Part shown: piece after piece, positions 9,416 to 17,930 of the stretch | How positions within the stretch are numbered: the first letter of the stretch is position 1 | Layout of the letters: every line of letters starts with the position of its first letter | Source: Bradyrhizobium erythrophlei | Lineage (GTDB): Bacteria > Pseudomonadota > Alphaproteobacteria > Rhizobiales > Xanthobacteraceae | Assembly: GCF_900129505.1 (NCBI RefSeq) | Contig: NZ_LT670818.1 | Span: 4,993,001-5,057,000, forward strand | Reading direction: 5' to 3' | DNA length: 64,000 nt | Position numbers and translations under genes: made by a program | Notes under the pieces: model-generated | Told to the model about the DNA's origin: nothing | What the model saw: only the letters and a program-made list of their open reading frames with translations | Databases searched by the model: none

Positions 9416-10351
9416 GTGTCGAGACGAAGGAATCGGATAGGCGGCGCTCTCGCGCCGGTGCTCACTCCGTTCGATGAGGATCGCGAGCCCGATTTTCCGG
9501 CGTTTCTCGCTCATTGTCGATGGCTGCTCGACAGCGGCGCCGGACTCGCGATCTTCGGCACGAATTCCGAAGCCGCCTCGCTTAGCACCGACGAACGGAT
9601 CGCCCTGACCGAGGGTCTAATCAAGGCCGGTATCCCGGCAGACAGACTGATGCCGGGAACGGGTGCCTGCTCCGTCAAGGATGCCATCCGTCTGACGAGA
9701 CATGCTGTCCAGAACGGCGCGGCGGGAGTCCTGATGCTGCCGCCGTTCTACTTCAAGAACGTCTCCGAGGAGGGCGTCTTTTCCTACTACGCGGAAGTGA
9801 TCGACGCCGTCGCCGAGCCGAACCTGGCGATCTATCTCTACCACATCCCGCAACTGACCCAGGTGCCGATAACGCTGTCGCTGATCGAGCGGCTCCTCAA
9901 GCGCTATCCGCGCGCGATCGCGGGCGCGAAGGATTCCTCCGGAGACTGGGCGAATTCCAAGGCGATGATCGAGAACTTCGCCAATGAAGGCTTCGACGTC
10001 TTTCCCGCCAGTGAGGTCTTCCTTTCGGACTCGTTAGCGATCGGCGGCGCCGGTTGCATCAGCGCGACGGTGAACATCAATCCGGCCGCGATCAGCGCCC
10101 TGTTCCGCGCTCTTGACGGTGGTCGACCGACCCACGAGACGCGAGCGCTGCAGGCGCGGGTCGATGAAGTGCGAAGGACCTTCCAGTCGTTCGAATTGAT
10201 CCCGGCCATGAAGAGCGCCTTGGCCCACTTCACCGGCCGAGAAGCCTGGAAGATCGTGCGACCGCCGCTCACGCCGCTAAGTCGGTCGGTCCAGTCCGAC
10301 CTGCTGACGAAGCTGGCATTGCTGAACTTCGAAATGCCGGTCGAGCAATAA
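9416..10351 (+). CDS. dihydrodipicolinate synthase/N-acetylneuraminate lyase family protein
   Basis: This 311-aa Class I aldolase-type TIM barrel has its Schiff-base lysine at K172 (AGAKDSSGD), Tyr142 in YLYHIP, and GTNSEA at about 49-54 in place of the usual GTTGE carboxylate-binding motif. The start is GTG, chosen because AGGAGGAA lies just before it. Members include 4-hydroxy-tetrahydrodipicolinate synthase, sialic acid lyase and the hydratase-aldolases of aromatic breakdown. Its place in a catabolic operon with no lysine-pathway neighbours argues for a pyruvate-releasing lyase or aldolase role. That assignment is inference. Confidence 0.88.
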   Translation: MSRRRNRIGGALAPVLTPFDEDREPDFPAFLAHCRWLLDSGAGLAIFGTNSEAASLSTDERIALTEGLIKAGIPADRLMPGTGACSVKDAIRLTRHAVQNGAAGVLMLPPFYFKNVSEEGVFSYYAEVIDAVAEPNLAIYLYHIPQLTQVPITLSLIERLLKRYPRAIAGAKDSSGDWANSKAMIENFANEGFDVFPASEVFLSDSLAIGGAGCISATVNINPAAISALFRALDGGRPTHETRALQARVDEVRRTFQSFELIPAMKSALAHFTGREAWKIVRPPLTPLSRSVQSDLLTKLALLNFEMPVEQ

Positions 10352-10387
10352 GAATTTAAAACATAAAAAATCTGGAGGAACGAAACA

Positions 10388-11626
10388 ATGATGACGAACG
10401 AAGCCGTGTCTCCGCCGATGGTGGAGTCAGATGCGAGGCCGTCCAGCACGCGACAAGCGGTCGGGCTGGTTCTGCTGCTGGGCGTCTCGTACATGTTCAA
10501 TGCGATGGACCGCCAGGTCTTTCCAGCGCTGCTCGGGAGCATCCGTGCGGATTACGGCCTCACGCTTCCGGAAGCGGGCTTCGTGAGCACCGTCTTCACG
10601 GTCAACGTGGCGATCTTCGCGGCCTTGAGCGGCTGGTTCATGGCCAGGTTCGGGCGCCGATATGTCCTGCTGGGCGGTCTCGTCTGCTACTCGCTGTTCA
10701 CTCTGCTGACGCCGTTAGCCACCGGGTTCGTCAACTTGACGGTTCTGCGGGCGCTTACGGGTGTCGGGGAGGCGCTGCAGGTAGGAGCCGTCTTCGCCTG
10801 CATGGGCGCCTATTTCGGCGAGCGGCGCGGAGCAGCCATGGGCGCGATGCAGACGTTCTTCGGGTTGGGCGCGTTCTTGGGCCCGGTGCTCGGCACGCGG
10901 CTTGAGAGCTGGGCTGGTTCCTGGTCGGCGTCGTTCTACGCGTACGGAGTGGCCGGGATCGCCATGGCCATTGTCGCCGCGGTAGTCATTCCATTGGAGT
11001 TCACCGACGCTGGCGTGGCTCCGTCGCTCGCACGGAACGCCGAGATGCCGACCGCTTCGATCTGGACACGCAATCTTATTCTGAGTGCTGTGTCCTTTGG
11101 GTTCGTCGGGTTCTCGTTCTTCTCCTATTCGGCGCTGTACGCGAGCTACGCCCACACGGTGCTCGGTTTCTCGGTAGTGGATGCCGGAGCGGCGCTCGGC
11201 ATGTACGGCATCGGGGCGATGCTCGGCGTCTTCGGCGGCTGGTTGGGCGACAAGATCAGCAACAGGAGCATCATCGGCGGCTTGCTACTGATGGCCACCG
11301 CCGGCTACGTCCTGTTCGACGGTGTGCCGCAATTCAGACTCCACCTGCTGCTGTCGCTGGTCTTCGGCCTGACGATGAGCGGGTTTTTGTTCACGCGATT
11401 CATGTCGGTCGTGCAGCGTAGCGTGGATCCGAGCCAGATCGGTTATGCGGGGGCCGTCGCTCTCGCGGCCTTCTACCTGCCGGGACCATTCGCCGGCTGG
11501 CTCTTCGGCAAGCTGGTGGAAACCGCCGGATGGTCGACCGCTTCGCTTCTGGTGGTGGTCGCACCGCCATTGCTCGGGGTCGTTCTGATGAGCCTGTACG
11601 ATTTCTCGAAGATGCGGAAAGACTGA
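10388..11626 (+). CDS. major facilitator superfamily transporter
   Basis: At 412 aa with about 12 hydrophobic segments, this has the normal size for an MFS carrier. The first segment ends in NAMDRQVFPALLG, and the loop between segments 2 and 3 has the family's MARFGRRYVLLGG signature. It sits inside the catabolic operon, 36 bp after the lyase gene, behind a GGAGG site and an ATG-ATG pair. Most likely it imports the substrate of the pathway. An aromatic-acid or sugar-acid carrier is plausible; the ligand cannot be read off. Confidence 0.9.
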   Translation: MMTNEAVSPPMVESDARPSSTRQAVGLVLLLGVSYMFNAMDRQVFPALLGSIRADYGLTLPEAGFVSTVFTVNVAIFAALSGWFMARFGRRYVLLGGLVCYSLFTLLTPLATGFVNLTVLRALTGVGEALQVGAVFACMGAYFGERRGAAMGAMQTFFGLGAFLGPVLGTRLESWAGSWSASFYAYGVAGIAMAIVAAVVIPLEFTDAGVAPSLARNAEMPTASIWTRNLILSAVSFGFVGFSFFSYSALYASYAHTVLGFSVVDAGAALGMYGIGAMLGVFGGWLGDKISNRSIIGGLLLMATAGYVLFDGVPQFRLHLLLSLVFGLTMSGFLFTRFMSVVQRSVDPSQIGYAGAVALAAFYLPGPFAGWLFGKLVETAGWSTASLLVVVAPPLLGVVLMSLYDFSKMRKD

Positions 11627-11639
11627 AAGGAGCTTTGCG

Positions 11640-12881
11640 ATGACAAGGACGAACGGTTCATCAACTTCGCGCCGCGCGATCGTGATCGGCGGCTCCATGT
11701 CGGGTCTCTTCGCGGCTTCACTTCTGCGGAAGGCCGGATGGCAGACCGATGTATACGAACGCAGCGACGTCGAACTTCGGGGTCGGGGTGCCGGGATTGT
11801 CACCCATTCCGATCTCATACAGTCGCTCGAGCGAAGCGGTGCGCAATTGAAGGACCTGGGCGTCACGGTCCACGAGCGCATCGCGTTGGATTCGCAGGGC
11901 AACGTAATCGAGCGGTTACCCTACGAACAGATCGTTACCTCGTGGGATCGACTGCATCAGATCATGCGCGCCACGATCCCGCAGGACACGCACCATCTCG
12001 GTTACAATTTGAAGGCCATCGAACAGGACGCCGATTCCGTTACGGCGATCTTCGAGAACGGTGAACGCGTGACTGGCGACCTACTGGTCGGCGCCGACGG
12101 GTTTCGATCGGTCGTGCGGAATATGTTCGTTCCGGAGATCCAGCCGATTTACGCAGGTTATGTGGTCTGGCGCGGTCTTGCCGACGAGGGTGTCATTCCG
12201 AAGCAAGCGCACGCGGCGGTCTTCGACAAGTTCGCGTTCTTCCTGCCGCCCTGCAACAAGAACATCGGCTACCCGATCGCCGGACCGGACAACGATCTAC
12301 GGCCTGGTCACCGTCGGTGGAATTGGGTCTGGTATCGGGCCGTCTCCAAACCCGATCTGGACGATATGCTGGTGGACGAGGAGGGCGTCTACCACGCCAT
12401 TTCCATTCCGCCGCCGAAAGTCCGAGCCGACGTCATCGCGCGTCTGAAGGAGGACGCGCGTCATTTCCTGCCACCGCCGATGCGCGATATCCTTTTCTGC
12501 GTCTCCAAACCCTTCTTCACGCCGATCTACGACCTGCTGGTCGATAAGATGGTACACGGCCGCGTCGCGCTGATCGGCGATGCTGCCGCGGTGGCTCGGC
12601 CTCACGTCGGCATGGGTATCGCCAAGGCCGGCACGGACGCGGAGGTTCTCGCGGATTCGCTCGCGAGTCATCCGGACTTGCTCGAAGGCCTTGCTCGTTT
12701 CGAACGCGAGCGTCTACCGATCGCCGGGAAGGCCGTGACCCAAGGTCGCCTCCTGGGAGAATACATGCTCGATCACGCCTCGCCCGAGACTGGGGTGGAC
12801 GATGCGCATTGGCGCGAATTCCATAGCATTCCGGGCATTCTCAAGCACACCGCGTCGTCCGCATTTCTTCGTTCAGCCTAG
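11640..12881 (+). CDS. FAD-dependent aromatic hydroxylase (2,6-dihydroxypyridine 3-monooxygenase-like)
   Basis: This 413-aa flavoprotein starts with the Rossmann motif VIGGSMSGLFAA and an ERSD FAD-ribose site. It has the GDLLVGADGFRSVVR (DG) motif and GDAAAVARPHVGMGIAKA, the second FAD motif of group A hydroxylases. The GRGAGIVTH segment and overall length resemble DhpH-type hydroxylases, which act on hydroxylated pyridines. Such an enzyme would add a hydroxyl to a ring first oxidised by the molybdenum hydroxylase upstream. AAAGGAG precedes the start, 13 bp after the transporter stop. The precise substrate is inference. Confidence 0.85.
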   Translation: MTRTNGSSTSRRAIVIGGSMSGLFAASLLRKAGWQTDVYERSDVELRGRGAGIVTHSDLIQSLERSGAQLKDLGVTVHERIALDSQGNVIERLPYEQIVTSWDRLHQIMRATIPQDTHHLGYNLKAIEQDADSVTAIFENGERVTGDLLVGADGFRSVVRNMFVPEIQPIYAGYVVWRGLADEGVIPKQAHAAVFDKFAFFLPPCNKNIGYPIAGPDNDLRPGHRRWNWVWYRAVSKPDLDDMLVDEEGVYHAISIPPPKVRADVIARLKEDARHFLPPPMRDILFCVSKPFFTPIYDLLVDKMVHGRVALIGDAAAVARPHVGMGIAKAGTDAEVLADSLASHPDLLEGLARFERERLPIAGKAVTQGRLLGEYMLDHASPETGVDDAHWREFHSIPGILKHTASSAFLRSA

Positions 12882-12898
12882 GAGCTTCGGTAGGTCAC

Positions 12899-14158
12899 AT
12901 GGCAATTCAAGATCTTCCGGTGCCCGAGTTGGCGCGCAACATGCGACTGATCGGACATACTGATCAAGGCGGCCGTCCCGACGGCGTCCAACTCATGGTT
13001 CACCGTGGTTTCGCGTACATCGGCCACATGTTCTCGAAGGGGTTCAGCGTCGTCGACGTGAAGGACCCCGCGCGGCCAAAACCGGTGCAGTACGTTCCTG
13101 CCGCGCAGAACACCTGGAACATCCACCTGCAGGCGCACGACGACCTGCTCCTCGTCATCAACGCCAAGGACATGTTCGCCGCTCCCGAGTTTCAGGACGA
13201 GAAGGCGTACTACAAGGGCGAGCTCGGACGGAAGGTCGGTACGACCGACGCTGGAAAGCGTGTGCGCGATTGGCGCGCAGGTCTTGCCGTCTACGATATC
13301 TCGCGTGGCGAAGGGCCGCGAGAGATCGGCTTCATGCCGATTGAAGGCGGCGGCATCCACCGGATGTGGTACGCCGGCGGGCGCTGGGCCTACGCCTCGG
13401 CCCTGATCGACGGGTTCACCGACTACATCTTCATCACCATCGACATGAGCGATCCCACCCGGCCCAGGGAGGCGGGTCGGTATTGGCTGCCCGGAATGAA
13501 CGCCGCCGCTGGCGAGGCCGCGGTCGCAGATCCTTCGCGTCGGCAGGGCTTGCATCACCCCATCGTGCACGGAGACACCGCCTATCTCGCCTGGCGCGAT
13601 GCCGGGATGGTCATTCTGGACGTCAAGGATCGCGCGCAACCGAAACTCGTCGCCCACAAGAACTGGTCGCCGCCGTTCGGCGGCGGAACGCATAACTGTC
13701 TGCCTTTGCCCGACCGCGATCTCCTCGTGGTGCTCGACGAGGCCGTGCTGGATCACCAGGAGGATGGGGAGAAGCTCATTTGGCTCTTCGATATCCGTGA
13801 GCCGTCCAACCCGGTGAGCATTTCGACCTTCAAGTCGCCTTCGGATGCGGATTATAGGGCGAAGCCGGGGCATTTTGGTCCGCACAATCTGCATGAGAAC
13901 CGGCCGGGCAGTTTCGTCAGCTCGGAGCTGATCTTCACGACGTACCAGAACGCGGGTGTTCGAGTCTTCGATATCCGCGATCGCTACGCGCCGCGCGAAG
14001 TCGGCGCGTTGGTCCCGCCGGCACCGGCCAAACTGGTCGATAGCCGTCCGGGCCGGCCGAAAGTCATCCAGTCGGCGGATGTTTTCGTCGACGCGGCGGG
14101 CATAGTTTACAGTACCGACTACAATGGCGGGCTCTACGTGATGGAGTTTCGGGGATGA
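12899..14158 (+). CDS. LVIVD-repeat beta-propeller protein
   Basis: This 419-aa protein has repeated blades of the type GFSVVDVKDPARPKPV, GMVILDVKDRAQPKLV and GVRVFDIRDRYAPREV, which are LVIVD repeats. A single histidine-rich strip (GPHNLHENRP) and IHLQAHDDLL could bind metal. No signal peptide is seen, so it is probably cytoplasmic. Enzymatic activity is not established for most relatives; some resemble selenium-binding or lactonase-like propellers. It overlaps the following oxidoreductase by 4 bp, so the two are co-translated. The fold is well supported; the function is unknown. Confidence 0.8.
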   Translation: MAIQDLPVPELARNMRLIGHTDQGGRPDGVQLMVHRGFAYIGHMFSKGFSVVDVKDPARPKPVQYVPAAQNTWNIHLQAHDDLLLVINAKDMFAAPEFQDEKAYYKGELGRKVGTTDAGKRVRDWRAGLAVYDISRGEGPREIGFMPIEGGGIHRMWYAGGRWAYASALIDGFTDYIFITIDMSDPTRPREAGRYWLPGMNAAAGEAAVADPSRRQGLHHPIVHGDTAYLAWRDAGMVILDVKDRAQPKLVAHKNWSPPFGGGTHNCLPLPDRDLLVVLDEAVLDHQEDGEKLIWLFDIREPSNPVSISTFKSPSDADYRAKPGHFGPHNLHENRPGSFVSSELIFTTYQNAGVRVFDIRDRYAPREVGALVPPAPAKLVDSRPGRPKVIQSADVFVDAAGIVYSTDYNGGLYVMEFRG

Positions 14159-15198
14159 GTTCGTCGACGACGCGAATTCGCCCGAAAAACGCGGCCATCG
14201 TCGGACTTGGATGGTGGGGCCAGCACATCCTGCGGCAGATGATCGGCTCCGATATCGTTCGCATCGTGTATGCGGTCGGAAGCCGCGAGGAGCATCGGGC
14301 GCATGCGGACAATTTCGATGTGGCCTTTACCACGGATTTCTCGCGCGTCCTCGGGGACGTTTCGATCGATTTCGTGATCCTGGCAACGCCGCATGCCCAA
14401 CACGGCCGGCAGATCGAGGCCGTGGCCCGCGCGGGCAAGCACGTCTTCTGCGAAAAGCCTGTCGGACTTTCTGTGGGGGAAGTTTCGAAGTCGCTCGAGG
14501 CGTGCCGCGTGGCCGGTGTTCGCTTCGGCGTCGGGCATGAACGCCGGTTCGAGCCGGCGGTGGAAGAGCTGCGCAGATTGCTGGTCGACGGATCCCTCGG
14601 GACCATCATGCACGTCGAAGCTTCCTTCAATCACGACAAGCTGCGCGGTATCGCCGGTGACAATTGGCGGGTGAGCGCTCAGGGCGAAATACCGCTCGCG
14701 ATGACGGCCACGGGCATCCACTTGACAGACCTGTTTCTGGATCTGGTCGGACCGATCGAGACGGTGACTGCATTTCCGGCGACATGCATGTCGAACACGG
14801 GCTACGCGGACACGCTATCAGTCCATTTCGGCTTTGCCTCCAAGGCGACTGGCTACCTGAACACCGTGCTCGCAACTCCCTTCTACTCCCGGCTGGCGAT
14901 TTTCGGTAGCGAAGGATGGGCGGAAGTCCGCGACTCGGCCCATCCGGACGAAGCCGGCGCGAGCACGTTGACGGTACAATCGCGGACGGGATCGCCATCG
15001 GTCGCAAAACTGTCCAGCAGGGATTCCGTGCGCGCTAATCTGGAACGGTTCGCACTTTCGATCGAAGGCAAAGCGTCCTATCCGTTCACGGAAGAGCAGA
15101 TCCTGGATAACATAGCGGTCATGAGTGCCGTATCGCGATCTATTGCAGCCGGGCGGAGCGTATTGATAGCCGAGGTCCTGTCACGGCCACAGAAATAG
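14155..15198 (+). CDS. Gfo/Idh/MocA family oxidoreductase
   Basis: This 347-aa protein has an N-terminal Rossmann domain (AIVGLGWWGQHI), the family's CEKPVGLS motif (catalytic Lys) near residue 103, and a C-terminal alpha/beta domain with GHERRFEPAV. Relatives use NAD(P) to oxidise or reduce sugars, inositols and hydroxyacids. It closes the catabolic operon; its ATG overlaps the LVIVD stop. A hairpin between it and the convergent old yellow enzyme gene likely ends transcription. Confidence 0.87.
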   Translation: MSSSTTRIRPKNAAIVGLGWWGQHILRQMIGSDIVRIVYAVGSREEHRAHADNFDVAFTTDFSRVLGDVSIDFVILATPHAQHGRQIEAVARAGKHVFCEKPVGLSVGEVSKSLEACRVAGVRFGVGHERRFEPAVEELRRLLVDGSLGTIMHVEASFNHDKLRGIAGDNWRVSAQGEIPLAMTATGIHLTDLFLDLVGPIETVTAFPATCMSNTGYADTLSVHFGFASKATGYLNTVLATPFYSRLAIFGSEGWAEVRDSAHPDEAGASTLTVQSRTGSPSVAKLSSRDSVRANLERFALSIEGKASYPFTEEQILDNIAVMSAVSRSIAAGRSVLIAEVLSRPQK

Positions 15199-15289
15199 TG
15201 CTGGTATTCGCGCCGTCGGGTTGTCGGTCCCCTATCGAAAGCGCCGCTGGGCGCGTGCGGAAATGCGCCGACTAGGCGTTTAAGGCGCA

Positions 15290-15320
15290 ATCGCCGGTGA
15301 GCGGTCAGCTCGCCGGCGAT
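15290..15320. terminator. hairpin between convergent genes, probable two-way terminator
   Basis: A 13-bp stem with one mismatch (ATCGCCGGTGAGC against GCTCGCCGGCGAT) surrounds a 5-base loop. It lies between the ends of the operon on the left and the minus-strand old yellow enzyme gene on the right. There is no clear T-run, so termination strength is uncertain. Confidence 0.5.
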
Positions 15321-15407
15321 GCATCGTTGTCAGCGGAGTGCCAGGCTCTGGCGTGGTAGGGGCAGTATCCAGCCGCACTCGCGGGAGCGATGAAGCAGCG
15401 CCACCGC

Positions 15408-16508
15408 TTAGGCGGCCGCCGCCTCGGCGACCGGGTAGTCCGTATAGCCTCGCGCGTCGCCGCCGTAGAAGGTCGATCGGTCATAGCGGGTGAGCGGAAG
15501 GCCCTGCCGCAGCCGCTCCGGCAGATCGGGGTTCGAGATGAAGTGGCGACCGAAGGCGACAAGGTCGGCGTCGCCGAAGGTGACGACTGCTTCTGCGGAA
15601 GCCGGAGTAAAGCCGCCAGCGGCGATCAAAGTCCGCGAGAACTTCGGCCGCAGATGCTGCGCGGCGATCGGTGACCGGCCATGCGAGACTTCCTCGGTGC
15701 CCTTGATGCGCGGTTCGACAACGTGGAGATAGGCGATGCCCAGGCGGTCGAGCTGCGTCGTCACGTAGCCGAAGGTCGCCGCCGGATCGCTGTCCGACAT
15801 GGATCCGTAGGTGCCGCTCGGCGCGATGCGCACGCCGACGCGATCGGCTCCCCAGACGGAGATCGCGGCCTGCGTCACCTCCAGCAGGAAGCGGGCGCGG
15901 TTTTCGATGGGGCCGCCATATTCGTCGGTCCTCTTGTTCGTTCCGTCCTGCAGGAACTGGTCGGGGAGGTAACCGTTCGCGCCATGGATTTCGACACCAT
16001 CGAAGCCCGCCCGCAGCGCCCGCTCGGCGCCCGACCGAAACTCTTCGATGATGCCTGGGATCTCATGCAATTCGAGAGCGCGCGGCATCGAGAACGGGAC
16101 TTCGCCGCGTTTGGAGTACGCATAGCCCTCGGCAGCGATGGCGGAGGGTGCGACCGGCGCGTCGCCGTTGGGCTGCAAGTCGACATGCGACTGCCGGCCG
16201 ACGTGCCACAATTGCTGGAAAATGCGTCCACCCTTGGCGTGGACCGCGTTAGTCACGCGCTGCCAACCTGCGATCTGAGTGTCGGAGTAGATGCCGGGCG
16301 CACCGGCATAGCCGTTGCCGCGGGTCGAGACCGGCGTCGCTTCGGAGATGATCAGGCCGCCTTTTGATGCGCGCTGCGTGTAGTATTCGATCATCAGGTC
16401 GCTCGGAATGTCGCCGGGATCCGAGCGCATCCGCGTCAGAGGCGCCATCACGACGCGATGGGACAATTTGTAGGCACCGACCTGGGTCGGCGTGAACAGC
16501 TTGGACAT
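15408..16508 (-). CDS. old yellow enzyme / N-ethylmaleimide reductase-type flavoprotein (copy 1)
   Basis: This 366-aa FMN-dependent alkene reductase has PLTRMRSDP near the N terminus, the HGANGYLPDQFLQ segment with the substrate-binding His and Asn, and NKRTDEYGG. Family members use NAD(P)H to reduce activated C=C bonds and nitro compounds and so detoxify electrophiles. The internal ATG (16508) is chosen over the earlier one because it matches the paralogue at 41614 and is preceded by GGAA. It lies 79 bp after the peroxiredoxin gene, as in the second copy, so both form one operon. Intact and probably active. Confidence 0.92.
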   Translation of the reverse strand: MSKLFTPTQVGAYKLSHRVVMAPLTRMRSDPGDIPSDLMIEYYTQRASKGGLIISEATPVSTRGNGYAGAPGIYSDTQIAGWQRVTNAVHAKGGRIFQQLWHVGRQSHVDLQPNGDAPVAPSAIAAEGYAYSKRGEVPFSMPRALELHEIPGIIEEFRSGAERALRAGFDGVEIHGANGYLPDQFLQDGTNKRTDEYGGPIENRARFLLEVTQAAISVWGADRVGVRIAPSGTYGSMSDSDPAATFGYVTTQLDRLGIAYLHVVEPRIKGTEEVSHGRSPIAAQHLRPKFSRTLIAAGGFTPASAEAVVTFGDADLVAFGRHFISNPDLPERLRQGLPLTRYDRSTFYGGDARGYTDYPVAEAAAA

Positions 16509-16587
16509 TGGAATGTTCCTTTCGGGTGCTTGAGTGGAAGGACAGCGGCCGATGGTCATTGCGCCCCACCGGCCGCCTCATACGCCG

Positions 16588-17262
16588 TCACACCTTGACG
16601 GCGGCCGCGCGCTGGAGGACCGGGATCATGTCCTCAGGCTCGGGGCGACGGGTATAGTCGGGGTTCACTTCGGAATAGAGGATCGCGCCGTCCCGCCCGA
16701 TGACGTAGCGGGCCGGCATCGGCAGGCTCCAACTCGGGTCGTCGTTGAACGTCGGCAGATCGTTCTTGAGCTGCTTGTAGAGTTCGACCAGATAGTCGGG
16801 CAGGTCGAAGCGCAGGCCGAATGCGGCGCCGACCTTGCCTTTCACGTCCGACAGGATCGGGAACGAGAGCTTGTTCTGGCGCACCGACTTGCGGCTGTTA
16901 GGGGCGGTCTGCGGCGATATCGCGACCAGCGAAGCGCCGTATCTGTCGAACTCCGGCTTGGCAGCTTCGAGCGCCTGCAATTCCATGTTGCAGTACGGGC
17001 ACCAGACGCCACGGTAGAAGCTGAGCACCGCCGGGCCACGCTTCAGAAGGTCGGCCGAGTTGATGACGTTACCTTCCGGATCCTTCAGCGAGAAGGACGG
17101 GGCGACATCGCCTGCCTTCTTGGCGCGCCGCGCGGCTCCCGACTCGATCAGTTCGGCGGTGGCGCGGTGCATCGTCTCGATGACCGAGCGAGGAACACTG
17201 TAGGGCGGCCTTCCGGCTTCGAAATTGGCCTTGAAGGCGTCGAGCTTGGCCTGAAGCGACAT
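16588..17262 (-). CDS. peroxiredoxin-like AhpC/TSA protein (copy 1)
   Basis: This 224-aa thioredoxin-fold protein has its active site in GVWCPYC (C88 and C91), followed by the AhpC/TSA core. A CxxC centre instead of a lone peroxidatic Cys places it in the peroxiredoxin-like group that is often paired with electrophile defence genes. The N-terminal ~50 residues form a helical extension shared with the copy at 40814. A good AAGGAG site precedes the start. It follows an ATTCC-N5-GGAAT palindrome at 17381 and comes before the old yellow enzyme gene. Confidence 0.9.
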   Translation of the reverse strand: MSLQAKLDAFKANFEAGRPPYSVPRSVIETMHRATAELIESGAARRAKKAGDVAPSFSLKDPEGNVINSADLLKRGPAVLSFYRGVWCPYCNMELQALEAAKPEFDRYGASLVAISPQTAPNSRKSVRQNKLSFPILSDVKGKVGAAFGLRFDLPDYLVELYKQLKNDLPTFNDDPSWSLPMPARYVIGRDGAILYSEVNPDYTRRPEPEDMIPVLQRAAAVKV

Positions 17263-17380
17263 GACGGTTCTCCTTTGACGTCTGCGTGGAGGACGGCGGC
17301 GCCGCCCATTTCGTTGAACTCACGTGCAGAAGCTAAAGGAGACCGCCATACGAGGTAGCGGGCACGTCGGACTAGCGCTT

Positions 17381-17395
17381 ATTCCGCCCGGGAAT
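17381..17395. promoter_or_regulatory. palindromic operator ATTCC-N5-GGAAT (site 2)
   Basis: A perfect inverted repeat lies between the end of the CRGC peptide gene and the peroxiredoxin start, 119 bp before it on the minus strand. The paralogous interval at 40694 has the same site in the same place, which argues for selection rather than chance. Confidence 0.72.
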
Positions 17396-17412
17396 GATCG
17401 CGGCGCTACGGT

Positions 17413-17730
17413 TCAGCAGCCCCTGCAGATGATCAGCTTGCGGTCGAGTTCCTGGTCGAACTGCTGTTGCTGGTGTTCCCATCCCGAGACGGCTCCTTGC
17501 TGGGGGACATCTGCTTGGTGCGGTTGCCGATGGCCGACCGGAGCAAGCCAAGGCAAGCGCGAGGTCAACACGATCGGCGCACGATCTGTGGCCGCGTTCC
17601 TCGACACATCGGGGAAAATCGTGACGGTATCTTGCCGGTAGGTTGCGTTCGCCGGCGAGAGTAAGGCAAAAGAGACGGCGACCGCGGCCGCTGCGCGTAC
17701 TGAGCGGTTCAGGATCGAGATGCGGGACAT
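17413..17730 (-). CDS. small secreted peptide ending in CRGC (copy 1)
   Basis: This 105-aa protein starts with a classical signal peptide (charged start, hydrophobic core, then LLSPANA as a cleavage site near residue 29). The mature part has PWLAPVGHRQP and ends DRKLIICRGC, giving a CxxC at the very C terminus. Two other genes here share HRQP, a D-V-(P/S) step and DRKL-x-ICRGC. A GGAGTGTCACC leader before the ATG is shared with copy 2 and with the CMD gene at 26192. The 46-bp element ends 69 bp upstream. No characterised family comes to mind. Export and a redox or metal-binding role for the terminal CxxC are inference. Confidence 0.8.
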   Translation of the reverse strand: MSRISILNRSVRAAAAVAVSFALLSPANATYRQDTVTIFPDVSRNAATDRAPIVLTSRLPWLAPVGHRQPHQADVPQQGAVSGWEHQQQQFDQELDRKLIICRGC

Positions 17731-17798
17731 GGTGACACTCCTCTTGTAGGAGGCTCGGGATGAGCAGCTCCGTTGCGTGTCACCCTACTCATGTGCTT

Positions 17799-17844
17799 GA
17801 GACATTGAATGCCGGTTAGGCTCGAAGAAGTGCTCATTCGTCTC
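17799..17844 (-). promoter_or_regulatory. 46-bp regulatory element (GAGACG...GTCTC), copy A
   Basis: Read on the minus strand it begins GAGACGAATGAGCA and ends GGCATTCAATGTCTC, an imperfect inverted repeat exactly 46 bp long. It lies 69 bp before the CRGC peptide start. Four other copies have the same length and a similar distance to a start codon. Confidence 0.7.
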
Positions 17845-17930
17845 ATGAGCTCGCGAGATGCGTCTATGGCTGCAATCGCTCGTCATGCGGTCGTCGGGCG
17901 CTTGAGGTTGTCTGACCTGGTGCGCGTCAG

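Noticed and set aside
12878..13894. 338-codon minus-strand frame opposite the LVIVD-repeat gene
   Set aside because: Antisense shadow; the plus strand shows regular repeats and a good start.
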